A DNA stretch of 32,691 nt, from the NCBI GenBank assembly GCA_000934455.1, contig KN882877.1, positions 143,292 to 175,982 on the forward strand. Reading direction: 5' to 3'. The position numbers were made by a program, and so were the translations under genes. Origin of the DNA: Apostichopus parvimensis. Its lineage: Eukaryota; Echinodermata; Holothuroidea; Aspidochirotida; Stichopodidae. The notes beneath the pieces are model-generated. The model was not told where the DNA came from and did no database searches. It worked only from the letters and a program-made list of their open reading frames with translations. Within the stretch, counting starts at the first letter, position 1. Each line of letters opens with the position of its first letter. Positions 1 through 10,200 of the stretch are shown here, piece after piece.

Positions 1-88
1 GGGGGGGGCGGAATGATACTTCCGCCCCTCCATATTTTTCACTGGGGGGGGCTGGCGCCCCCAGCCCCCGGTTCCTACGCCCTTGTCA
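1..88. mobile_element. Decayed hAT-like element end, cut by the window edge
   Basis: The segment is full of long G and C runs and ends in CCCCGGTTCCTACGCCC. This resembles the right end (…CTACGCCACTG) of the hAT-like element at 1686-2938. The left part is outside the window. The assignment rests on similarity of the terminal words only. Confidence 0.3.
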
Positions 89-818
89 ATTACTGTCTTA
101 TTCTGAGCAATTGCAGCTAAGCAATTTGAGTAATTATCTGCCAGACTGCCAGGTTGGTAAACTTAAAGACCAAATATTTGAACTGTTGTTATGGAGGCAG
201 CTTGAAAACTTATAACACTCATATATAATATATAATATGTACCCAGCTGTGATTATCATACGGTACGTGTTGCAACTTCTTCCTTACATTAAAAAACTTC
301 ACACTGAACACCGATGCCTTTAAAGATCACTGTATTTGATGGGTATACAAAAGTAATCATAGCTGTGCTGTATGCAACAGAATAGAGGATCGCCGGCTGG
401 GTTTTTATGGAGCACCGCACTTCGAGGTTTCTATACGGAAACCAAGCGCAGTCGTCATAATCATAGAATAATATAAAGTGTCCTATAATGAAATGATGAA
501 ATGTATACTGAAATTATGATCATTTACAACTTCAGTTTTACGACATAAAATTTTATTGAACTACGACGGGCGGACCTGACAATGAACTTATCACGAACAT
601 TTTCGAATTGAGTGCCTGCTTTCTTTAGACATTGAAAAGTTATCATGGAATTGGTAAATTGAAATAGCGCACTCAACTTTTCGTCTCGGTTGCGAAGTTG
701 TTTCCATCGTTTTCCTTTGATCAGTCTCTATCAATTCTGCTTAACTTTATTGTATGTTATAAAATAATTGAAGAAATCACTGGAGGAAGATCAAATCAAT
801 TCAAACAGTTAGACTCCG

Positions 819-1156
819 CAGGGGTGGGCAACATTTTTGAATGAATGGGCCAGATTTTAGGAGTGAAAGATTGACAGGGCCGCACCTAACCAACGACCTG
901 CTCTTTACTTCAAACCTTGGATTCCAAGGACTTTCAAGCAATAGGTGTGTGTACTAATTTGTATTCACAAAAACATAATGTCAATACAGTACATGTTGAT
1001 AATTAATGGTGATAATAGACCTACCTGACAGCATCATTAGTGCAGATAAATTCTAAGCAGCTAGCTCGTTTTTTGTGATGATGTAAAATATATTGATTTT
1101 TGTCTTTTTCTTGAGACATCTCACGGGCCGCAAAAAAATGAGGTTGCCCACCCCTA
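819..1156. mobile_element. hAT-like MITE with CAGGGGTGGGCAAC inverted ends
   Basis: The left end CAGGGGTGGGCAAC (819-832) is matched by GTTGCCCACCCCT (1143-1155) as an inverted repeat, with the outermost G changed. The CAGGGGTGGGCAA terminus is typical of hAT superfamily elements. The interior (about 310 bases) has no coding capacity and includes GGGCCAGATTTTAGGAG and GGGCCGC near the ends. A clear 8-bp target duplication is not visible, although GTTAGA flanks both sides (808-813 and 1158-1163). Confidence 0.7.
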
Positions 1157-1685
1157 AGTTAGAGGAACACAAACTCTAGGACAGTGATGCTTCCTTCCAT
1201 TTTTCAAAGTCACGAGAGGGTAGGGTGGATGCTACCGCTACTTTTGGAAGTGAAGGGGGTACCGGAGAGGGTGGCAGCTAAGATGTTTTGTTTCTCACAT
1301 TCTTCCAATTGTTTTAATACTAAAATGTAATCTATAGAGGAGATGGAAAAGCTATTGGATAGTATGCATGGAAATAGATTTAAGCTAGTTTAAAGCGTTA
1401 CAAAACTGTTATAACTGCCTGCTTTAATTGCCTGATAGGCACCCATCGAAAATGAAATTTCTTTCGAAGGAAAGGTTCCAAACTGCAGCCTCACCATTTC
1501 TGTGTACGTTTTAGTATGTGGAAATCCATATACAGCAAGGAAGAATATGGAAGGAAAGAAAAGGGTTATTTGCCTTTGCTATAGAAAGGTATAAATAGCA
1601 TGTAGTCGATTACTTTGCGTACTTGGCGTGCTATATATGCCCCCCCCCCCCGCTACCTTCTCCTCCGCGTCACCTCCGGCGCATT

Positions 1686-2938
1686 CAGTGGCGTAGCCAG
1701 GATTTTTCGAACAGGGGGGCACTGGGGGGTCACAAATTTCCCTAGCAAAAAGTTCCGCGAAGAGTGGTCATCCCTCTTCGGCAGTTAGAAAAATGCTTTT
1801 CTCAGAAAACATTTCTCACAGTTCATATTTCGAGAACATGAGATCACAATATATAATCAGTTTCAGTGTACATCAAACGGCCCATTTCCTGCAATCGGGG
1901 GCCTGTAGGGGCCATAGAGTTTTTGTACTCTATGTGCCGTGACCGCAATGACGTCGTCCCCCCTCCTCCCCACTTCTTCGAGAATCGAACCTGCTGACGA
2001 ACCTCGCAGTACGTTAGGCTAGCGTTGTCTGTAATTATTTTCTCTCAATTCAGCTGCTTTCATGACTAGGCAAGTCTGAATATTCTCATGTGTATCTTAG
2101 CCTTAGGAACCGAACCTTTGTTGTTCTGTTCATGAATATTTTTTGAAATGCCAGTGGCGGAGCTAGGGGTATTGGTCAGGGGGGGGGGGGCAAGAATGGT
2201 CTGTAGGGGCGCTTTTGACACTATCTAAGCGGAGCGCCACCACAGGTTGGCGCGGAGCGTACAGAAATTTTTTGAGTAAAGATACTCCCTAGATCGCTGG
2301 AAATGACCTTTCCGGGCCTTGCTAATTTGCAGATAAACGAAGAATAAATAGGTGTCGTCGCCATTTTGTCAGAAAATTACACCAACAGAATATGACAAAT
2401 GTCAATAAGTAGATGAGAGCGTAATAAAAAGTCAATAATCGCGAATAAGTTAAAAGTAGTAAAAAGCTGAAAAGGGCGCCAGCAGTCCATTTGAGTCCGT
2501 CAGGGGGGCATCCGCCCCCTGACTGTATGGACGCTCCGCCACTGGGAAATGCTGCTTACCTAAAGTACCAACTCTTCAACGAGACGGACTTCAATCAACG
2601 ACAATCGGACACTGGCTGTATTAACGCGGCCGTTTGGCACTTTGGCTACTCAGTCATGAGGAAGTTTTCAAAAATAAATTCAAAACTGATGACGCTATAT
2701 ATGCTAGATAAGCATAGACACAAGGCTTTTTCTCTCCCTTCGGGAAGGTATATATATTACAACTTGCGAGGGTAAAGGGCTGCCGCGCTGGACTTGCCTG
2801 GAAAGGGCGATGTTTGGTGATCAAAATTTCAAAAGTTGGGCCAATTTCCCTCTGGGGGGGGGGGCACCTGGGGGGTCACGGCTTTGTCGTGGGGGGCGGG
2901 CACGTGACCCCCCGTGACCCCCCGTAGCTACGCCACTG
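1686..2938. mobile_element. Non-autonomous hAT-like element with perfect 8-bp target duplication
   Basis: The left end CAGTGGCGTAGCCAGG (1686) is inverted at the right end as …GTAGCTACGCCACTG (ending 2938). GGGGGGTCAC-type words follow both termini. The flanks carry the identical 8-mer GGCGCATT (1678-1685 and 2939-2946), the target-site length expected of hAT. There is no transposase, and a 94-codon open stretch inside (2491-2775) has no recognisable domain. A second element (2152-2544) is nested within it. Confidence 0.85.
2152..2544. mobile_element. Second hAT-like element nested inside the 1686-2938 element
   Basis: CAGTGGCGGAGCTAGGGG at the left is inverted as …ACGCTCCGCCACTG at the right (12-bp inverted ends). 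The flanks are TGAAATGC (2144-2151) and GGAAATGC (2545-2552), a 7/8 match that fits an aged 8-bp duplication. The interior is non-coding and carries a G run near the left end. The nesting shows that this insertion is younger than the host element. Confidence 0.8.
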
Positions 2939-2999
2939 GGCGCATTTAAAGCTACATTCAGCGTTGGATTGTAAGTAAGAGGTTTACTCGATTGAAATC

Positions 3000-5900
3000 A
3001 TCACGACGATCCTAATTAGCGAGTTATTATCCATTTAATCATGTATATAGAAATGAAACTATTGTGTTTTCTTAAAGTACGGTATGCCTTGTCTAATGTC
3101 ATTACTCCTGGTGCCGGTATTTGTATGGACTAAACTAGCAGACCATGCTTAAAGTCAGGCAGCAGTCTGAACATTTTTAGACCCGCTACCTTAAGATGGG
3201 CCCAGGACTTAGCCATGGCCCGCCATTAGAACCCCACCCTTATTTCCCGACGGAATTGCTTCTGTAAACGTCCGCAACACCCCAATGTTAGTCCTCGTGT
3301 ATATGCAGCACAGACAACAGTATCGCGCTAGCGCAGCCAGAGAGAGATAGAGAGAGAGGGGGGGGGGGGGCAGGCCGAAGAGTGCCCCTACAAGAATTTT
3401 GGGACGAAACGGTGACAAAATAAAACTTTACGCACGTACAGTCGCATACATTGGCAAGAATTAAAACTTAATTACACAAGACTAGAGTCGTCAAAATAAT
3501 GGAAAAGATAGCACCGTTTGCTTAAGGTCCCTTACCAAAACAAACATGTCTCTAAAGGCACCCCAGAACGGATCTGAGCCAAATTTCGGCTAACATTTGA
3601 AAACGTCAAAGAGGATATAGAACAGGGGTCCAATCACGTATTCTTTTTGGGGCTTTAATGCCCGCAGAAAACTCGGGGAGGGGGAGGGGCTGAGTCATGC
3701 GTCACCTCTCCACTGGCAGACTACAAAACTTCCTTAAGTACAGTACATAAGCATATAACATGCATATGGGGTATATAACGTGTACAGTCGGAAATTTTTC
3801 AACGAAAAGGGGGCATCCCCCTTTGACTCCTCCCCTGGGCGACATGACATCTCAGGCGCCCATTTCATAAAGATGGTTGCGCCCCTAGGATAGAACCTAA
3901 CGTACATCGTGTCATGAAAAGTCACCAATATAACTTTAGTTCTCGGACTTTTTAAATTGTAGTTTTGTAGTTGTTTCTCTACTTTGTTTCTTCTTCTTCC
4001 TCTGCCTCTAATATTTCTTTTTAGTGATAAGGAGAACTTCTGATAGCAAAGATTCGGGTCTGATGCTGGTGATAAGACATTTAGCAAGGATTATATAGGA
4101 ATCTAGTCGCCATCTCACACGCAAGTGTAGTCCACTGTACACATATGGCAGCCAACCATTGCGCTGTATCCGATGGTTCATAGGGGTTATCATTTTATAG
4201 AGAAACCCCGATTGTTATTTAAATTTTCAACAGGTGGTCTCTAAGCACGCTAATTACGTTACCACTACGTCATTTTCAGTCTCTAAGGCCTAAACGAAAA
4301 CAAACACAGCTATTGGCACTTTCAAAGCACGTGATCAAAATACATTTAATTCACACCAATGTTTGAACTCTGAAACGGATAAACCGAAAAACCAGTGAGT
4401 ATGCAATTATGTAAGGTTTTAGGACAGATTTAGGTAAGACAGCAAATATAAAGTTTTTATGTATGATAATTAGGTAATAAGTCAGGTATCTATGGCATTT
4501 AAAATTAACGAAGAGCTGTTTCTTTTAATACAATTCTCCAAAACGATTGTAACATTTGTTTACCAGTACATTACCCAAGTCACGTCGATTTAACGTTAGT
4601 TTACATAGGCATATAGTCCATAGGTCTACATATATGCGAGCTTGTGCATACAGTATGGTACGCGCAATTCCTAGTAAGTATAACTAGAGCTAGGCTAGGC
4701 TACATTAGTATAGTAGTAGTACTCGTAGTAATATTACCGTCTGTACATGTACAATCTGACTGCGTCAATTTAAAATAATAACACACGCAACACAAGGCCT
4801 GGTGAAATTGTTGGATAACTGTGTAGGCATAACGTAGGCTATATGATATTTAGTATTACTATTACTATAACCCTAGTATTAGTAATTATTGTTTGGGCTT
4901 CCATTCCTAGAAACACCTTGAACAGACGTTAAAGGCATCCCAGATCATACATTAATACATCTAGTCTGTAATTTAAATGAAAACATCTTGTTATACTTAG
5001 TAATTAATGAGCATTTCATGTACCTTCAAGCTTCTTTTTTCATTGGATTTGTGATAATTAATGAGCCTTTTATGTACCTTCAAGCTTCTATCATTGGATT
5101 TGTGATAATTAATGAGCCTTTCATTTACCTTCAAGCTTCTTTTTTCATTGGATTTTTATCTTGGACAAAACACAATTTGTTTGTAGTAGAGGTGTTCTAA
5201 ACTGGTGCATTTGACGATCCTCAGGACTTATAACATAGTACCACCGAAAAACCAAGAGGCCCCCAAAGTTCAACCCTCTTTTAAATGAATAGTGTATCCG
5301 GTAACTAACCCTCGATGTCAACACAAGGTGGTCAGTGTTAATATCATGCTACTGGATTTCCTGCAACAAAATGGCTGCTTTATTGTTTGACAGAAAATAG
5401 TATCTTGACGTAATAGCCTATTTTATTAATTTATGTATACTTCTCCAAACATTGCTGAGGTCATTTCTGTAGCCCTAACCATAGTCAAGAGGAAAATTTC
5501 CTTTTGGAGTTTGCACATGTTTGTAAGATTTTATGGCACTTGATTGAATTCAAATGGTGTGCTTATTATGGGGGATAAGAATGCTGCCTTCAAACTACAG
5601 ACTGCCCGTAGCTCCAGAAAACAATATGTGAACATTCTACTTACACCATTAAGAACATATAATTGCACAATTGTTTGTAACTATTAATTATAATTCCTGA
5701 CAAATTATTTGATTACAATTAACAATTGTCATATATTGGTGCAGACTAAGTGTCGGGTGGCAAATTCCCCCTCGTGCAGCATCGGAAACAGCCTTAGTCG
5801 CAGTGAAAACCCAAATGATCAGTATCATTTCTTCTCACCAGTAACTTTGAATAGTTTTCCACCAAAACACAGCTCCCTGCAGTAAGTCATAGACAATGAT

Positions 5901-6639
5901 GCTTAAACTGTACTGTTGAAAGAATAGTCCAGACCAAAATGAGAACTATAATCAGACAAAACAATTGAAAGGACGAATCTAAGAGAACACAATTGTCAAC
6001 ATCCCATCCCTATACCATTTTTGTTAATTTTAAGTTTATCCAAAGTCTAAATTTGAATTGGCAAATAACAAATTTTACTGAAAAAACGAACTATCCAATT
6101 ACAATGAAAATACATGTAGGCTTTTCTAGACAAAGTGTGAATGACACATTATATGTGCTGTAAATTTCATTTATGACCAAACATAGATTTTATAGTTGTA
6201 GCAGTATACTTTTGCCTTTTGTCCCCCACACTTTTGAAAAGCTATCTACTCCGACAACCTTCATATAGTAACCCTCTTGCAAAGGAATGCAAACTACCAA
6301 ATTAAAGGCTATGTATACAGGGGCAGAAATCAAACAAAAATGTGTTTGTCCTTTATTCACTCCATTTGGCTGGTAAATTCTCTATTTGACCGGTTGTGTT
6401 ACAGAAATCTGGCAACCCTGCTGTATGCTGTAAACTTCAAACTGGTATCACACCGTGACACCATCGTATAGTTTGTTTTGTATTACTGGCTACTGCCACA
6501 GTGCCACGGATTTTGAGTAGGTCACCCTAGAATTAGCTTCTATTTAGAGTGAGTTATTACCGACTTGAATCATCACATCAGATCAATATTATATCAATCA
6601 AAATCATATATCAGTATTTTGAATATAAGTTTACGTCAT
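3000..6639. other. Gene-free 5' flank
   Basis: No open frame here has recognisable protein features. It holds an (AG)n tract followed by a 13-base G run (about 3339-3370), a short palindromic GGGGGCATCCCCC (3809-3821) that may be transposon debris, a three-copy tandem repeat at 5001-5157, and otherwise AT-rich sequence with no structure I can identify. Confidence 0.5.
5001..5157 (+). repeat. Three-copy tandem repeat, 51-54 bp unit
   Basis: Units start at 5001, 5055 and 5106 with TAATTAATGAGC, followed by ACCTTCAAGCTTCT and CATTGGATTT. The copies are about 90% alike and differ by small indels. The open frame through them reflects the repeat and is not taken as a gene. Confidence 0.85.
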
Positions 6640-6823
6640 GGCTAAAATCTCGGCCGATTTAAAAGCTCTGAAGCCTCTAAAGTCCACCATATCGTTTAGC
6701 ATCCATCAGGGGCCCTATGGCTTGCCCCTGGACCCCACGCAGATAGCGCGAAGCGTTCTTGTCCACAGGTCAATAAATTGAATCCGCCCCACCCCCTAAG
6801 ATGAAATCCTGGCTTCGCGCTTG
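6640..6823. mobile_element. Decayed hAT-like fragment
   Basis: The right edge (6803-6823) reads GAAATCCTGGCTTCGCGCTTG. Reversed, it matches 16 of the first 21 bases of the element at 1686. GGGGCCCTATGGCTTGCCCC and ACGCAGATAGCGCG upstream fit decayed internal sequence. The left boundary is not identifiable. Confidence 0.4.
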
Positions 6824-7009
6824 ACTTCCTCTACAATATATCAAGTTCATGTATTTTTTGTTTTAGTTAGGACTATCCCTTCGACAATTTAGCGGTGGAT
6901 GGAACTCAGGAATAAACTGTTCAATTTGGGTAAAGAAACATACATAACAGTACAGTACAATTACAATTGGGTTTCAAGTGTTTGGGAATGGGGCAGGTTG
7001 CAAAAGGAA

Positions 7010-7055
7010 CCAAAATGAGCCCCTCCCCCGATGAAAAAGTCTGATTACGCCACTG
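7010..7055. mobile_element. Isolated hAT-like right end
   Basis: CCCCTCCCCCG followed by CTGATTACGCCACTG resembles the right terminus of the CAGTGGCGTA-type elements upstream. No matching left end was found within about 1 kb. It lies directly before the probable 5' UTR, so an old insertion abuts the transcription start region. Confidence 0.4.
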
Positions 7056-7192
7056 ACAAGTAGACACTACTGTACTGTTTTTGGTTGCAGGTCAGTCTGA
7101 AGTGAAACAGTAAATACAGTCATTCTGAAACCACCGCATTACAACCAGACAGTCGGCTACCTTTTATAATTCCTTTGAGAGCAGCAGCGGTG
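7056..7192 (+). other. Probable 5' UTR with possible UTR splice acceptor
   Basis: The sequence just upstream of the start codon is free of the transposon ends seen before it. An acceptor-like site (GTTTTTGGTTGCAG, AG at 7089-7090) precedes the in-frame TGA at 7103, so a spliced 5' UTR exon beginning at 7091 is possible. No TATA box or other core promoter element is convincing here. Transcript data would settle it. Confidence 0.35.
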
Positions 7193-7298
7193 ATGGTGTT
7201 TTCCGATGAAATCCAACAGTCTTTATCAGGAAAACCTAGGAAGAAGATGATGTCCAATGCTGAAAATGAACTCCTCAGTGCGTCAGAAATTATCAAAG
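7193..7298 (+). CDS. CDC14: CDC14 exon 1 (start codon, residues 1-35)
   Basis: ATG at 7193 is the first in-frame ATG after a TGA at 7103-7105, with G at -3 and G at +4. The donor is AAAG|GTGAGA at 7299. The exon encodes a short basic N-terminus (GKPRKK) followed by [17 protein letters not shown]. The Met at residue 20 (7250-7252) aligns exactly with Met1 of human CDC14A. Residues 1-19 are therefore either a lineage-specific extension or 5' UTR, and the start could be residue 1, 19 or 20. The last base begins the split Asp36 codon. Confidence 0.88.
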
Positions 7299-10200
7299 GT
7301 GAGAAAAGCCTTCGTTAACATAAATTATAAACTTCTCCCTCTTTAAACTTGCAGCCTGACTCACTTACTTAATTTCTGCTTTAGAACTTTTTATTATTTC
7401 GCGTTGTGGTTTATTTCATTTAACTTGAACCCTTTTCCAAAGCAGAGTGTGGTATTTACTGCACTGAAGCAAACCATACAGCTGTACTTTTCTTTTGTAT
7501 TTGTTCAGTGTATCAACAACGGTGGAGTGTAAAATGGAATGTAGTACCATTGTTTTTGTAGTATGTATCTGTACTCCTATATACTATAAGTGGGATGGAC
7601 AGAGACCTATTAAGCTTTTTTTGTAGGCAGTTGTTCACTCTGGTTTCAAATATTTCTTGTAAACTAGTAGAAGGTGCATTTTGAATACATATGGTCACTT
7701 TGACTGAGTCAGGTTACATGACAAGGAACACAAGTTACTTGAATGCGCTTTAATCTATATGATACTGTACTGTCTCTGTAGCGGATAAAGCCGTTTGGCC
7801 GCACTTACTAAAGTGTAAAATGAAATGTAGTACCATTGTTTATAGTATGTATCTGTACTACTATACAATAAGTGGGATGGACAGAGACTTATTAAGCTTT
7901 TGTAGGCAGTTGTTCACTCTGGTTTCAAATATTTCGTGCAAACTAGTAAAAGGTGCATTTTGCGTACATTTGGTCACTTTGACTGAGTCAGGTTACATGA
8001 CAAGGAACATAAGTTACTTGAATGCGCTTCAATCTATAGTATTTATGATACCATACTGTCTCTGTAGCGGATAAAGCCGTTTGGCCGTACTTATTGTGTT
8101 TAGAAAATTGTATTCACAGTTATTGTACTTTCTATACCCTTAGTGAAAAAAAGAACATTTTGTGTCCCACACATTCATACTATATGCTTTTTCATAATTT
8201 CCGAGGTCATTTTTGGGTTGATCGATAGTAACAGATCATGATATTTCAGGGGTCATTCTTCCCCTAATGGCCTTGTATAGTATCCCTGGTCAGATTGTAA
8301 CTAATTCACTGCCGGAGATTGCAGTTCTCCTATTAGTTGAGTGTAGTGTATGTAAGTTAAAACCTGTGTCACAGTCAGTGTACTCATTTTAATTTTTTTC
8401 TCCTTGTTTAGATCGATTGTATTTTGCTACCTTGAGGACAAAACCAAGAAGTACATCAAATACCCATTACTTTTGTATAGATGAAGAGTATGTATATGAA
8501 AAGTAAGTACCCATTCACCTAGATTGAGTATTGAAAAGTAGACCCCAGTCATCAATTGAGTATTCATATGAAAAGTAAGTACCCAGTCACCTATGAGTAT
8601 ACGTGAAAAGTAGGTACCCAGTCACCAATTGATCAAGAGTAATTACCCAGTCACCTGTTGAGTATTCATATAATTGTACAGTGTGTGGACTACAGTACAT
8701 TTCATGCACACACATACGTGTACAGTACATGTGTGTCTAAGAGCATCAGGAGCTACATGTATTCATTCACACCGACAGTGTCTCAATCTGTGTCAGGTGG
8801 TAATTGGATGGAAATTATCAATTAAAAAAAGGAACTGAATTTTTTTCAGGTCATTGAATGGAAAGACTTGACGGCACAACCGTATGTGCAAATTTTTCTA
8901 AGTTCATCACATCAAAATGTTTCATTTTATGTACATACTGAAACGGTTTGGAAACATCTCTAATATATGTATGTATTGTTTTCCGTTGATTAAAATTTGA
9001 AGCAAACTAGCGTTGTAATCAGTCTCTAGAATGCTTTGGATTTAAAAAGTTAGACGAGTAAGTATTAAAAACCAATGAATTGGTAACTATATTGTACATG
9101 TGCAGTACCTGAACATAGATCGATCAGTCAAACAGAGGCAAGCTCACAAACCGAATTGAAAAGCAATGAATTTGTTGTCATATATGCTGTAGAGTATGGG
9201 CCCCCTTTTTAAGGAGACAGCCAAGATCATAATGCAAGTTCAGCACTGTACATACCTGTACTAGTTGATAAACACTCTCTGCATTGGTTCTAAGATATCG
9301 TTAACAAAGTCAGGCTGTGATTATTGATTGTTCACTAATTAATCCAAGGTGAATTTTATTCAGTATGTAACAGTCAATTGATCAATTTGGACTTTCATGG
9401 ATTGGTGTCACTTGGCTTTAGAAATTTTAAGCCTCCTTTTCTATAGTCCAGCATTGGCTAACTGGATTAACTTGTACACAAGTCTATGTTTAAGTTTAAC
9501 TTGTTAAAGTAATGTAGTCATTTCAGTTGTGCTTGCTTCATTGTATAGTGTAATATTTACTTACAGCATTGATATTGTCTCATCAACACATGCAATGTTC
9601 ACATATATAATCCAAGCAAGGTACTTTTAAAATTAGCAGCTCAGGAAATTATTAAGGCCAGTCACTGACTTGCCAGTTAAAACAAGGTGTCAGTTTAATC
9701 AAGGTGCTGTTATGGAGACGACAAAAATGTCTGAATTTTGTAATTCTGTACATAAAAAAATCCTTCGTGTTCCACAGTTTATCCTTCCTCAAGTTAAGAC
9801 ATGTATCTCTTAGTACCCACTGTTCTGCATATAACCACAAATTTATCCAACATGCTGTTATATGAGGGACAGCATCAACAAACCCTTCGTCCTCCTGCCA
9901 ATTCCTCACTAGGTGAGCTAATTAGAATGTACGGCACGATCTCCTACACTTCTATCATTCTCATTTATTTAGTTTATTTATTGTTGTTTTGCCTTACAGC
10001 TTCTACGCAGACTTTGGCCCTCTCAATCTGGCCAACTTGTACCGTTACTGCTGTAAACTAAACAAGAAACTCAAGGTAAAGTGTTCCATACTTCTGAAGT
10101 GTTTACATAGAATGTAGCATTATTTAAAATCCTGAACTGTGTACAGGATGCAAAGAAGTGAGGTTCATACACTGGCACCTCTGTGTGTGGGAGTGTTTAA

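Larger units (their letters stand above)
8095..9999 (+). other. Remainder of intron 1, exon 2 and intron 2
   Basis: Apart from exon 2 and the donor-junction array, I see only AT-rich unique sequence with scattered TACAGTA words. There is no transposon terminus, RNA gene or additional exon that I can support. Confidence 0.5.

Noticed and set aside
1913..1934. Hairpin CATAGAG / CTCTATG as a terminator or RNA element
   Set aside because: Seven base pairs inside transposon debris in a eukaryotic genome; no reason to assign a function.
2491..2775. 94-codon open frame as a possible gene
   Set aside because: It starts inside the nested hAT-like element and crosses its right boundary and target duplication, so it is a chance frame across an insertion junction.
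5667..5730. Imperfect inverted repeat ACAATTGTTTGTAA / TTACAATTAACAATTGT
   Set aside because: AT-rich and imperfect, with no flanking duplication; such stems are expected by chance in this composition.
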